Shown here in pieces: positions 52,080 through 63,473 of a stretch of 64,000 bases of DNA. Source of the stretch: Eutreptiella sp. 'Long Island Sound 2002' (Eukaryota > Euglenozoa > Euglenophyceae > Eutreptiales > Eutreptiaceae); the NCBI GenBank assembly GCA_964036045.1, contig OZ038383.1, positions 13,160,430 through 13,224,429 on the forward strand, written 5' to 3'. Position 1 is the stretch's first letter. The number at the start of each line of letters is the position of its first letter. The notes beneath the pieces are model-generated. The model did no database searches, was not told the DNA's origin, and worked only from the letters and a program-made list of their open reading frames with translations. The translations under genes were made by a program, and so were the position numbers.

Positions 52080-55000
52080 CCACCTTCTTGTCGTTGGGGG
52101 TGGCCGGGTCCCACTTGACGTGGATCTTGAACCCCTGGTAGTCCCCGGTGACGAGGTACCGGTGCTTGACCTCCCCTGCGGCCCATATCCACTTGGAGGG
52201 GCCCGCGGCCGTGGCGTACTCGAAGGGCAGCTGCACCCGGGTACCGATGGCGTATTCAGGATACAGGGCAGCGGCTTCCTCTTTGGTCCAGCTCTTCGAC
52301 TTGGCTCTTGGCTTGGGCGCGGGTTTGGCCTGTGCGGGGGCCTTGCGCTTCTGCGCACCTTGGCGGCGCCGGGCAGCGGGTTGTCCCTGTTGGGGAGGTG
52401 CGCCCTGGGGCTGCTATACGGGTGCGTGGCCCGGTGCAAACACGGGGTGTTCGCGTGCGGCTGGGACGTCGGGCTTGGACGTGGGGATGGGGTCCTTCAG
52501 CTGGAACACTTCCTTGGTCATGAGGCCAAGCACTTCCTCGGCCTCCTGCAGGGCGTCGGGCGGGTCTGTGGGCCAGGTGTGGAGCCGCCGCCCGGTGCCT
52601 GCCCCGTGGCGGCGCATGTGGGCCGTGTAGCGGGTGGCGTGGCGTGTCCACGCTGGGGTGCGTTCCGGGGGGAGGGGGCCTTCTGGCGCCCCCTGCGCCC
52701 AGTAGAGGGCGTAGTGCAGCGCTTCCCAGGCTGCCTCTGGGGCGTGGGAGATGCCTGCGGCGAGTCGCAAGCGGTCCCCTCGGGCGTGGTGGGGGCGGGA
52801 CCTCGTCGTCAGGGGCGTGTGCCGTTGCCCGTCTGACCTTGCTGTGGTCGTCCCATTCCACCGTCCACCAGGCGTCCCGGTGTTTGAGGATGAGGACCTC
52901 CGTGGTGGTCGGGGGGGCGTCCATGGCGTCCCAGCTGACGAGCTGGATGGGGCGGACTTCGGGGTGGGTCTTCGGGGGTGCTCGCATGTTGAGGATATGG
53001 TGGATGTCCTCGGCGGTAGGGCCCGTGTCGGTGGCGTCCTGCGCTGCCTGGGCTAGAGCTGGGGAGGGGCGGTCCTCCCAGAGGCGGGAGGCGGACGCCG
53101 TGGCGTACATGGCTGCGATCAGGACGTGTTCCGTCAGCCCTTCCACAATGAGGTGGTTTTCCCCCTCCAGGTCTCGGGGGATGGTGGCTTCCGCCTTTAG
53201 GGTGAGGAGTGCGATGGCGCGTTTGGGTCCAGGTGTGGCGTGCGTCGGCTCATCTGGCGGGCGTCCGTCGGATGGGGAGTGGGGGGGGCGCTTCTGCAAG
53301 AAGGATGGTCCCACCGCCAGGTGCTCGACAAGGTGTAGCGGTATGGCGTGGTGGCGGTCCGCTGCGGGCAGGAGGTAGGGGTGTGGGTCCCCGGGTATAG
53401 TGCCGAGGAATATGCCCCCCCTGTAAGTAGGGGTGGGCAGGGGTTGCTGCAGAGCGCCTGCGCATGGTAGCGCGCACCGGGGGTTGCAGTGGGTGCATTG
53501 GGCTGTTATGGGGTGCGGTACCGCGTACACGGTGAGTGGCCCTACCGCGCGCTGGATGTGGCGGGGGATGATGGTGCGCAGGTCCCCCACCCGTTCCGTG
53601 CGGCTTTCGCCATAGTATATCCAGAGTGTGTCCTCCAGTGCCGTTTTGGGGCGTAGCTTGCGGGCCAGTAGGTTCAAGGTGCTTTTGTGGGTGGCCTCGG
53701 TGACGATGCTGGGTCCAGCGTTAATGCGTGGGAGCAGGTGGTTTTGGTGGTGTGCCGCGGCCCTTCTGCGGGCTGTGTGGAGGGCGGTGCTCTCGGCGGG
53801 GGGGGGCGCGTGGTGGGTGGCCCTTTTGCGCGGGGTCGGGGCGACGTGTAGTGGGTGATTCCATGCCAGGTGCGGGTGGTGTTGCGGTGGCTGGAGGCCA
53901 GGGTAGGTGGTGAAGGTGTATATGGTGACGGGGGAGCGCTCATGCGTGGCCTGGAGGTAGTAGTGGTCGCGACCCGTGTTGTGGGTGACGATGACGTTTG
54001 GCGTTGGTATGTCGTAGTGGAGTGCGGTATTGGGGAGTTGTTTGGTGATGCGTGCCGTCGCGTCCCCCGTTTTGGGCGCGGTGTTGTGGGGCACGAGGAT
54101 GTGGACGGCCAACGCATCGTGGGTAGGGAGGTCGAGGTCCGGTAGGGTGGGATGAATGGGGCGTCCCCGGAAGTGTGCGAAAGCTGGGTTGTGACGTGCC
54201 GCCGTTTCTTTGATGATGGATGGTGCCCTTGGGGGTGACGCCCCAACTTGCTGGGCCATAGCGGCGACGGCGTGGGCGATTGCTGTGAGGTCTGGGCCGA
54301 TGCCAGGCTTGTCTGCCGGTGGCTGCAGGCCCCCTTCTGGTGCGGGGTGGTGCCACCATAGGGTGTAGCCCTTTTGCGTGTTATCGTCGGGGGTGTGCAC
54401 GAGGCCCTGGTGGTTGGAGATGGCAGTCTTGAGGGCTTTCGCTGCCTCGCGGTGGGGGGTGCGCGCGTAGGCCCAGACTCCGGTTGGGGGGGCCGCCCCA
54501 GTGTGGGATTCGGCCGTGGTGGGGGCCGGCTCAAGGGTGTGACTGGTGAGGGAGGGTCTGTGCAGCCCTTCGTGCAGGGAGGCGCACACGTGTGCCCACC
54601 TGTCCGCCCATCCCTGTTGGGCGCTTCCTGTGTCTGCCCCTGTGGGCAGTCGCACGATGACCACGTGCCAGGGGTGTGACCCCGGTACTACGGTGGGGGG
54701 TGTGGTGTGCTCGTGAGCGTGCAGCCATACTGCGGTGTCTGCGTTCGCCGTCACGTAGTCCTCTCCCTCCGCTACGTGGACGTTTTTAACGGCGGCCTCT
54801 CCCTCTAGGGTGAGGAGGAGGTGTGTGCCGGGGGGCTGCGTGTGCGTCTCCGCGTCCCGGAGCCACAGGTACGTGAGCGCCACGGTGCCGGGGAGGATTT
54901 TCCCCCACGTGAAGGTGCCTTCGGGTGATGCCCACTGCAGGGGCAGTGTGCGGCGTCCCCGCGAGTCGTTGGTGGCATGGTAGTCGTGGGGGAGGTGACG

Positions 55001-55720
55001 TTTGGTGAGCCGGTGCGGCATGCGTTCGGTGGTGGCTGTGGGGGGGTCCCAGTTACATTCCTCCGGGGGGGGGTGCGTCTGCGTCGTCCTCCTGGGGCTG
55101 GGCTAGCGGCAGCGCCTGTGCATTGGGTGTGGCGTCGGGTAATCCGCTGTGTGTGAGGATGTAGAAGCCCTCGGGGGTGAGTTGGAGGACGATGTCCCAC
55201 TTCGCCGTCTGCTCTGGGGACCACTGATGGGGTCCGTCCTGCGGTCGGTGGAGGCTGACCTGGTGGCCCCATCTCCAGCTGTGGTAGGCGAGGAGGCTGA
55301 GGACGGTGTCTTGCTCCGGGTCCTCCACGCTTTCCACGTATGCCGTCATGTCGGTGACGTCGACGGCGTACTCGTCCTCCCATTCTTGTGTGGGGGTGCC
55401 TGGAGAGGGGGGGGCGGTGGTGTACCCGTGGAGCCCCAGCCCCGTGACGTCAGGCAGGTCGTGCTCGAGGGACGCCCGGTACTCGGCGGGCCCTTTGCTG
55501 GCTTCGTGGGTGGGGTGGTGGCGCCGCAGGGCGTTGGACAGGTGCGTCCAGGGCGCCCGCTCGCGGGGGGGGGGGGGCGCGGGGGGGCATTATGCGGGCT
55601 GGGGTCCGCAGGGCCGCTTGCTGCGGGCTCGAGCTCCGGTGGGGTGAGGTCCATATGATGCTCCGTGTCCTCCGTGTGTTGGAGCTCCAGCTCTAGCAGG
55701 CTGTCGATGTCCAGGGCCAT

Positions 55721-58700
55721 GGGGTCATCGTGTGTGTTCACGTGTTGGGGTGCTGCTTCATGGCACGGTGGGCGTGTGATGCTGGTGCTCGGGGCACGTG
55801 CGGCGGCCGGTGCGGGGTCGTGCGCCGGTGTCCGGTGAAGCGCGCCGTTTGGCGTGGTTTTGGTGTGTGGCTGCTCGCTGGTGACTCTCCTGGCCGGTGG
55901 TGTTGCCCCTGTGTGTGGTTCGGGTTGTGGCCGGTGGTGGGCGTTGAGCTGGCGTGAGGTGTGCGGGGTTTCCAGGGGTGGTGCCGGTAGGGTGGGGTGC
56001 AGAGTCGGCGTGGCGCGGCTTCGTTCCTGTGTTGGTGGGCCGTGGTGTCCCATGTCCCCGGGTGGGGGAGGGGGGTGCGGTGTGGTATGATGGTGTTGTG
56101 TTGTGTGGTGGCGTTCCCCGTGGGGGGGGGGGGGGCACCGTGTCCATTTCTGGTTGGGTTGGTTGTCGCCCGTGGCTGGTCCTCTGGCGGTGTGGGGCAG
56201 CCCCGCGCGGTCTCTTGGTCGTCCTCCTGGCGTGTTTCAGTACATGGGCCGTGTGGGGTCGGTGTGGCGTGGGGCCTGGGGTCCCCTGGGGCGGGCCGTG
56301 TGGGACTGGAGTGTCGCAACAAGGGGGGTGTGGTCGTGTGGTGCTTGGGGGTGTCGGCCCACCGTTGAGTGGGCCCAGTGGTGCGGGGAGCGCCGTGTAT
56401 GGGCCACGCGCGGGCTATTGCGTTTGCGGGGTCCGCGGCTCGGTGGGTTGCGGCATCTTGGGCGTGTTGTGGCCCCGGTGCGGCGCCCGCGGGTGGTGAG
56501 TGGCGGTGTGTGGCTGGGGTGTATCGTTTCCACGGTGAGGGGGGGGCTATTTGCTCGGGTGTGGGGTGGGCCCGTGGTAAGCTGCCGGCTAATAGCGGGT
56601 GTCCGGGCCTCACTGTGGGTGGGTCTTCCGCGGTGTCCCCTTGGTGCGTTCTGTGGTGGTCTCTGGTCGGCTTGCTGAAGGGGGTTTTGGGGGTGTACCG
56701 CATCCATGGGGGCACCATTGTGTGTTGGCGCGCCGCAGCGGGGGGTGCGGTGGGTTGTGGGGGTGGGGCTTGTGTTGGTGTCGTCCGTGTGGTTGGCGGT
56801 GGTGTGTCGTGTGTCGTCCTCGGCGGCTCCTCATGGTGGTCTGTTGTTGTGGTGCCTGGGGGGTGGTCTTGGGCTTAGTGGTTCCTGGGAGGGTGCGGGA
56901 CATGCGGGGTCGGGTTGGCTGGGGGGGGGGGGGCGCGCGTGTGTGTGCCTGCGTGTTTGCCTTCTGCTCTCCCCGTGGTCTCTTCCTCTGCCTTTGCCTT
57001 GATCCTCTCTTTTCGCTGGCTTGTTTTGCTTTCTTTTTTTTTCTGGTTTTTTTTCTGGGGGGGGGGGGGCTGGCTGGGGTGCTGTGCGTGGGTGTGGGTG
57101 TGTGCCGGTGCCGGTGCTGGTGTGGGCGTGGGTGTCGTGGGGGACGGGGGTCGGGTGGCTGTTGCGCTCTGGGTTCCCTGTGTGTGCGCCGGCCCCCAGG
57201 CTTCCGGTTTCCAGGGCCCCGTTTAGGGGGCTGCTGACGGCGGGTGGTTGGCGGCAGTGGTGGCGTGGCGCTTGCGTGGGTGTTCGCGGCTCCCCGGTAG
57301 TGCCTGGGTGGCGTGGCCGGGCGCGGGCGCGCGTGTGGGTGTGTTCATGGCGTGGGCTGATGGGGTAGTGGGCAGTGTGGGCGTGGCTGGTTTGTGCGGG
57401 TGTCGGGTATGTGTGCGCCGCAGGCGCGGTGGGTTGGGCTGGGGCACTGTGGGTGACGCAATGAGTGGAAGAGATAATGGTGACGCCTACGGGGGGGGTG
57501 CTGTAGGCGTCGAAACGGGTTGGTGTTGTTGACGTGGGTGCTTCAGGTGATGCGCCGGGCGGCGACGGGGTTGGTGACGCTGATGGTGTCATAGGTGACG
57601 GGGCGGGCGCTGGGGGGGGCCTGCGGCTCCGGTGGTCGCGGTAGGTGGTGCAGTGGGTGGTGGCGTAACTGGTGATGTCGGAGGTGAGGGTGCTGCAAGT
57701 GACGTCGATGGTGAGGGCGCTGCGGGTGATGTCATGCGTGGTGGCGATGTTCATGTGGGTGTTGCAGGTGGTGTGCCGGCTGGTGGCGCCGCTGGTACTG
57801 TCCTTACGTAGGGTGGTGCTGGGGGTGCTGTGGGCGGTGGTGTTGTCGCTGGTGTTGATGATGAGGGGGACGCAGGCGATGCACCGGGTGACGGTGAGGC
57901 CGGTGTGTGCCGTAGGTGACGCGTTGGAAACGGGTGGTGGGGGGCTGGAGGGGGGGTTGCCGTTGGTGCAACGGGCGATGGTGGCGATGGTGCCGCAGGT
58001 GGTGGATCGGGTGATGGTGTTGTTGGTGATGCCGACGAGGTGATTTGTCTGCCTGTCTGCCCGTGGAGTCGGTGCCGGCGTTGGGCGGTTGCCTGTGCGT
58101 GTGGTGGTGGCGGTGGGGGTCGGTGCGCCGGGCGCTTGGTGGGCGTGGTTGGGTGCGGGTGCGCGTGTTGGTGTGTACTTTGTGCGGGTTGCGGGGGGTT
58201 TGTGGGCGGCGGGTGCGCTATTGCCGTGCGTGTGGCGGTTTCTGTTGTCTGGTGGAGCGTGGCCGGTGTGTGCTTTGCGTGGATGGTGTGGGGTCTAGTC
58301 GGCGTGGGTGGTGTCGGTGTGGGTGTTTGGGGTTGGGTTCTGGTTGTGGGCGTGATGGTGGTGCCGCTGGCGACGTCGATGGTGACGGTGCTGCAGGTGA
58401 TAAGGGTGGGACAGCGGTGTTGGCGGTTTCTGGTGTGGGTGCTGTGGGTGGTGTTGAGCGTGGGGGTGTTGCAGGTGTGGTGCCGGGTGGATGGTGGTGT
58501 GCCTGGCGACGGCGTCGTGAGTGCTGTCGGGGGGGAGGGTGTTGTTGGTGATGCTTTACGTGGCGGTGCCGCCGGTGAGAGGCTGGCGGAGAGGAGAGGG
58601 CGGTAGTGCGGCTGGGCGCGACGTTGGGTTATTCGGTGGGGGTGGTCAGCCGGTGGTGCGTGCGGCTGGTGGTGTGGCGCTCGGTGTGTGTGGCCTGTGC

Positions 58701-59322
58701 CGGGTATCTTAGGTGCGCTTGTTGGTGCGGGTGTGTTGATGGAGGCGGTTTGTCCGCCTCTCTGCCCGTGGAGTTGGTGCCGGTGTTGGGTGGCTGCCTG
58801 TGTGCGGTTTGTGCCGTTGTGTGTGGCGGTGGTGGTGGGGGTCGGTGCGCTGGGCGCTTGGTGGGCGTGGTTGGGTGCGGGTGTGCTCGTGGACGTGTAC
58901 TTGGTGGGCAGTTTGTGTTGTCTGATGGTGTGTGGCTGGTGTATGCTCTGCGTGGATGGTGCCGGTGTGGGTGCTTGGGGTTGGGTGCTGGATGTGGGTG
59001 CGTCGCCTGCGCGGTGTGGTGGGGCGTGATGGTTGGTTCCCTGATGTGTGTGGCCGGCTGGTGGCGGGTGTGGTCGGGCCGGTGTGGGCTGGGTGGTGGT
59101 GGTGGTCGTGGCTGGACTGCTTGGTGGTTGTGGTGTCAGTGGGCGGCCCTGATGATGGGCCTTGGGTGTGTGGTGGCGGGTGATGGTGTGTCATTGTCGG
59201 TGGTGTTGGGTGTGGTACTGTTGGGCGTGTGGTTTGCGATAACTGAGCACTCACTCCTCCGGGTGGCGCGGGCCCGGTGGTCCAGTAGCCCGTCCGGCAG
59301 GCAGTGCGTGCCCGCCAGGTTC
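55721..59322 (-). other. GiantLINE 5' region, Pro/Thr/His-coding low-complexity DNA
   Basis: Long open frames exist on both strands (for example 56718-55738 and 57754-56831, minus), but they are Pro/Thr/His/Arg-rich and follow from GC-rich GTG/CAC-like composition. I do not call genes. 57010-57062 has T8/T8 runs followed by a G12 run. 57470-59250 has repeated GGTGATGGTG- and GCTGCAGGTGA-like phrases, perhaps an old minisatellite. Probably 5' UTR/promoter of the element. Confidence 0.5.
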
Positions 59323-59800
59323 TCACGCGTCCCGCCGGACGGCGGCTGTTCCGTAGCCGGCAGGGGCTGGGTTCACTGCCGGGCGCACAAACGTCCCTCC
59401 GGACGGCGCCTATTTCGTAGCCGGCAGGGGCTGGGTTCACTGCCGGGCGCACACACGTCCATCCGGACGGCGGCTGTTTCGTAGCCGGCAGGGGCTGGGC
59501 TCACTGCCGGGCGCACACACGTCCATCCGGACGGCGGCTGGGTCGTAGCCGGCAGGGGCCGGGTTCACTGCCGGGCGCACACACGTCCATCCGGACGGCG
59601 GCTGTTTCGTAGCCAGCAGGGGCTGGGTTCGCTGCCGGGCGCACACACGTCCATCCGGACGGCGGCTGGTTCGTAGCCGGCAGGGGTTGAGTTCACTGCC
59701 GGGCGCACACACGTCCGTCCGGACGGGGGCTGTTTCGTAGCTGGCAGGGGTTGGGTACCCTGCCGGGCGCACACACGTCCATCCGGACAGCGGCTGTTGC
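59323..59800. repeat. 64-bp minisatellite, about 7 copies
   Basis: Successive ACGTCC starts at 59391, 59455, 59519, 59583, 59647, 59711 and 59775 give an exact period of 64 bp. The unit includes ACGTCCATCCGGACGGCGGC and TCGTAGCCGGCAGGGGCTGG, then GTTCACTGCCGGGCGCACAC. It contains a near-palindrome CGTCCATCCGGACGGCG. Copies are more than 90% alike. It differs in sequence from the 65-bp array. Confidence 0.95.
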
Positions 59801-60299
59801 GCTGTGGAGAGTGCGGGGCTTGGACTTGTTCTTGGCGGCTTGTTCGTCGTCGGGTGTGGGTGTTTGCCTTGGTGGTGTCGTGTTTTGTGCCGTGGTGCGT
59901 GCTGGCGTGCGGTGCTGCGCGTGTGCCCTGCTTGGCCTGCGTGTGGCGCGCGCTCCTTGCCCGGGCGTGCTGTTGCGCAGGCGCGGGGAGACACCCTCTC
60001 TCTGGCGGGCCCGTTTGGCTCCATGGCGGGCCCCGTTGGCGCCCAGCTGTGGCCCGGTGCGCGGCAGTGGGGTGTGTGTATGTTGGGGGGGGGGGGGGGT
60101 TTGGTTCCTCTCCCCTCGCCTTCCCCGCCTTGTCCCTCTGTCCCTCTTCGCCGGCCCGCCCTGCCTGCCTACCCTCTTCGTACCCGCTGGGTTGGCCTTG
60201 GCTGGACGGTTGGTCTCGGTGGTCTGACATGGTGCTTCTTTCCTGCATGGCGGCGTGGGCTGGGTTCGTTTTGGGGGCGGGTTGCTCGTGTGGTGTGCC
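59801..60299. other. unique spacer between the two 5' minisatellites
   Basis: GC-rich, with a G14 run near 60088. No gene. Confidence 0.5.
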
Positions 60300-62495
60300 G
60301 TGCCGCGTGTACGGTGTCCTGGGCCTCCTGGCTCCTGTTCAGGAGCGTTCATGCCCTGTGTGTGGTGTTGCGTGCGCGGTGTCCTGGGCTGCTTGGCTCC
60401 TGTTCACCGGTGTGCACGCTCTGTGTGTGGTGTTGTGTGTACGGTGCCCTGGGTCCCCTCGCTCCTGTTCACCGGTGTGCACGCTCTGTGTGTGGTGGTG
60501 CGTGTACGGTGTCCTGGGCCTCCTGGCTCCTGTTCACCGGTGTGGACGCTCTGCGTGTGGTGTTGCGTGTACGGTGTCATGGGCCTCCTGGCTCCTTTTC
60601 ACCAGTGTGCACGCTCTGTGCGTGGTGTTGCGTGTACGGTGTCCTGGGCCTCATGGCTCCTGTTCACCGGTGTGCACGCTCTGTGTGTGGTGTTGCGTGT
60701 ACGGCATCCTGGGCCTCCTCGCTCCTGTTCAGCGGTGTGCACGCTCTGTGTGTGGTGTTGCGTGTACCGTGTCCTGGGCCTCCTGGCTCCTGTTCACTGG
60801 TGTGCACGCTCTGTGTGTGGGGTTGCGTGTACGGCGTCCTGGGCCTCCTGGCTCCTGTTCACGGGTGTGAACGCTCTGTGTGTGGTGTTGCGTGTACGGT
60901 GTCCTGGCCCTCCTGGCTCCTGTTCACCGGTGTGCACGCTCTGTGTGTGGTGTTGTGTGCATAGTGCCCCGGGCCCCCTGGCTCCTGTTCACCGGTGTGC
61001 ACGCTCTGTGTGTGGTGTTGCGTGTACGGCGTCCTGGGCCTCCTGGCTCCTGTTTACCGGTGTGCACGCTCTGTGGTTGGTGTTGCGTGTACGGTGTCCT
61101 GGGCCTCCTGGCTCCTGTTCACCGGTGTGCACGCTCTGTGTGTGGTGTTGCGTGTACGGTGTCCTGGGCCTCCTGGCTCCTGTTCACCGGTGTGCACGCT
61201 CTGTGTGTGGTGTTGCGTGTACGGTGTCCTGGGCCTCCTGGCTCCTGTTCACCGGTGTGCACGCTCTGTGTGTGGTTTTGCGTGTACGGCGTCCTGGGCC
61301 TCCTGGCTCCTGTTCACCGGTGTGCACGCTCTGTGTGTGGTGGTGCGTGTATGGTGTCCTGGGCCTCCTGGCTCCTGTTCACCGGTGTGCACGCTCTGTG
61401 TGTGGTGTTGTGTGTACGGTGTCCTGGGCCTCCTGGCTCCTGTTCACCGGTGGGCACGCTCTGTGCGTGGTGTTGCGTGTACGGTGTCCTGGGCCTCCTG
61501 GCTCCTGTTCACCGGTGTGCACGCTCTGTGTGTGGGGTTGCGTGTACGGCGTCCTGGGCCTCCTGGCTCCTGTTCACCTCCGTGCACGCTCTGTGTGTGG
61601 TGTTGCGTGTACGGTGTTCCGGGCCTCCTGGCTCCTCTTCACCGGTGTGCACGCTCTGTGTGTGGTGTTGCGTGTACGGTGTCCTGGGCCTCCTGGCTCC
61701 TGTTCACCGGTGCGCACGCTCTGTGTGTGGTGTTGTGTGCGTGGTGTCCTGGGCCGCTTGGCTCCTGTTCACCTGTGTGCCTGCTCCGGTGTGCTGTGTC
61801 GTGTGTACGGCGTCCTGGGCCCCTTGGCTCCGGTTCACCGGTGTGCACACTTTGTGTGCGGTGTTCTGTGTGCGGTGTCCTCGGCCTCTTGGCTCCTGTT
61901 CTCCGGTGCGCGTGCTCTTTGTTCTGTGTCGTTTGTGCCGTGTCCTGGGCTTCTTGGCTCCTGTCCTCCGGCGTGCCGCCTCTGTGTGCGGTGTCGTGGG
62001 TGTGGTCTCCTGGGCTTTTTGGCCCTGTTGTGCTGGTGTGCTTGTGTGGTGTGTGTTGTGTTGTGTGTGTGGTGTCCTGGGACACTTGGTTCCTGTTCTC
62101 CGGTGTCGCAGTGTGTTGCAGTGTGTATGGTGTCCGGTGTGCGGTGTTGCTTGTGCGGTGTCCTGGGACTCCCGGCCTCTGTTCACCGGTGCGCACGCCC
62201 GGTGTGGGGTCTTGTGTGGGTGGTGTCCTGGGCCGCTTGGCTCCTGTTCACCGGTGTGCTTGTGCGGTGTGTTGTGTGGTGTGTGCGGTGTCCTAGGCCA
62301 CTTGGCTCCTGTTCACCGGTGTGCCCGCGTGGCGTGTGTTGTGTCGCGTGTTCGGTGTCCTGGGCCCCGTGGCTCCCGCTCAGCGGCGTGCTGCGTGCTT
62401 GTTCGGTGTGTTGTGTGTTGTGTGCGGTGTCCTGGGCCACGTGGCTCCTGTTCACCGGTGTGCGTGCTCGGTGTGTTGCGTGGTGTGTGCGGAGT
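60300..62495. repeat. 65-bp minisatellite in the GiantLINE 5' region, about 34 copies
   Basis: Exact 65-bp steps (ACGCTCTG at 60481, 60546, 60611, 60676, 60741, 60806 and so on). The unit is TGGCTCCTGTTCACCGGTG, then TGCACGCTCTGTGTGTGGTG, then TTGCGTGTACGGTGTCCTGG plus GCCTCC. Copies are nearly identical in 60480-61700 and diverge towards 62495, as expected if central units were recently homogenised. Long open frames in all three plus frames are products of the repeat. Related to 37070-37860. Confidence 0.95.
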
Positions 62496-62624
62496 GGGTG
62501 TGGGTGCGTGCTCGCGTGCGCCATACCGTTGCAGCGACGTTGCGGACTCTTTGTTTTTGTTTACACATGGACAGACACCCTGGGAATTGCCGCAGCGAAC
62601 TCGCCACTGGCATCCCGGCCACCA
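62496..62624 (-). other. GiantLINE 5' end
   Basis: The minus strand starts TGGTGGCCGGGATGCCAGTG right after the target duplication and leads into the 65-bp array. This is the presumed transcription start region, with a possible internal promoter. Confidence 0.55.
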
Positions 62625-62632
62625 AGGATAGA
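62625..62632. repeat. GiantLINE target-site duplication, right copy
   Basis: AGGATAGA; see 36489-36496. Confidence 0.9.
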
Positions 62633-63080
62633 TGGTTCCAGGATCCATGTCACGTGCAGTCCACTTCTGGGTGGTGAACTGCTTTGTGCACCTAAACAGT
62701 TGAGGCACTATCACTCCCCTGACGACTTGTCCTGGGATGAGTGGCGCCTCAGCGACAGTGAGGTCGAGCGCATCGACCTAGAGAACGCTGCCAGCACAGA
62801 GGAGGCAGATGAACTCGACGGGATGACTGCCGATGAGATGGCAGTCGATGGTTACTACGTGGTTGCAGGTATTGCTCGCCACGAGTATAAACAGGGTTGG
62901 AAATTCCTAACCCTGTGGGATGGCTATGGGCTATCTGAGGCGACCTGGGAACCCATGTCCGCCTGTATACAACCAGATGGTAGTATCAACCCCATCTTCT
63001 GCTCCTACCTGGTTGAGAACAACGAGGGACAGCTACTAACCCATGCTGAGACTCTGTCCCAGCGTAAAAAGAAAAACTAA
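62625..63080 (+). pseudogene. Gypsy-3 integrase C-terminus and chromodomain
   Basis: Continues the integrase frame from 36496: DGSRIHVTCSPLLGGELLCA, then the acidic linker DLSWDEWRLSDSEVERIDLE. The chromodomain is VDGYYVVAGIARHEYKQGWK, FLTLWDGYGLSEATWEPMSA, with aromatic residues typical of the methyl-lysine cage. The frame closes at TAA 63078-63080 after QRKKKN. This segment is intact; only the 26-kb insertion separates it from the rest. Confidence 0.92.
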
Positions 63081-63462
63081 TTTCGCTGTGTCAGTCTACT
63101 GACTGTATTCTAAAATTGCAGGGACAGTGAGCACTCTTGTGCAGATGTGCCTGTGTGTGTGTGAGAGAGCAGCTGTCAAAGCTGCCCCGCATTGCATCGC
63201 AGGACAGGACAGTTAGCCCCCCGTGACAACCACACCCTGGCCGAAGGCCATTGGTTTAACTCAGACCACTGCTTTCAGAGCACTGCACTTACCCTGTCTG
63301 TGCCCTGCAGTCCCATGCCTATGGTTTCCAGCGTGAACCAGGTGGCCGCTTATCAGGTTTGCAGCCACCCAGCGAGTGTATGCCTTATTGACCATGTGTT
63401 GCACGGGAACTGCCCTAATGTAATGACCTTGCTGAGCCAACGAAGAACGGTGGCTTGCTACT
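63081..63462 (+). other. Gypsy-3 3' untranslated region
   Basis: No gene. Includes a TGTGTGTGTGTGAGAGAG stretch near 63150. Confidence 0.5.
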
Positions 63463-63473
63463 CCAGGGGGGAA
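63463..63473 (+). other. Gypsy-3 polypurine tract
   Basis: CCAGGGGGGAA directly followed by TGACAAGC, the expected LTR start. Confidence 0.65.

Larger units (their letters stand above)
50397..55720 (-). pseudogene. GiantLINE ORF1 region, unknown ~1,280-residue protein (split by PLE)
   Basis: Proposed start ATG 55720 (MALDIDSLLELELQHTEDTE). Homopolymer shifts near 55570, 55405 and 55065 link WTHLSNALRRHHPTHEASKG, TAYVESVEDPEQDTVLSLLA and the long frame from 55021 (MPHRLTKRHLPHDYHATNDS). Further blocks: TFTWGKILPGTVALTYLWLR, STLNLLARKLRPKTALEDTL, EDTLWIYYGESRTERVGDLR. Another shift near 52780 leads to HAPEAAWEALHYALYWAQGA. After TAG 52413 comes a basic stretch, then a beta-rich block (WIWAAGEVKHRYLVTGDYQG) that could be an SH3/chromo-like fold. 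It ends VIDLLDA-TGA at 50397. No family recognised; no CCHC knuckle. Confidence 0.6.
36497..62624 (-). mobile_element. GiantLINE, 26.1-kb insertion interpreted as one giant non-LTR retrotransposon
   Basis: Both ends are fixed by the 8-bp duplication and restored integrase frame. Minus-strand order: 5' leader, 65-bp array, 64-bp array, Pro-rich region, ORF1 region, endonuclease, RT, RNase H, zinc finger, ORF3 region with RING-like finger, 3' region with a second 65-bp array, (TACC)4 tail. No terminal inverted repeats or LTRs. It hosts a hAT and a PLE; without them it is about 22.7 kb. One frame can be followed over about 14 kb, broken by point stops and homopolymer shifts. An array-flanked composite of several insertions is the alternative, but no internal junction duplications support it. 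Confidence 0.8.

Noticed and set aside
59323-59800. CRISPR-like regular repeats
   Set aside because: The units are directly tandem with no unique spacers and sit in a eukaryotic transposon.
36497-62624. Polinton/Maverick or other giant DNA transposon
   Set aside because: No terminal inverted repeats, the duplication is 8 bp rather than 6, and the enzymes are endonuclease, RT and RNase H, not a type B polymerase, retroviral-type integrase or capsid set.
60255-63080. 941-residue plus-strand ORF and companions of 583, 433, 386 and 357 residues
   Set aside because: They read through the 65-bp array in all three frames because 65 is not divisible by 3 and the unit lacks stops. The longest merely runs on into the true Gypsy-3 integrase/chromodomain end.
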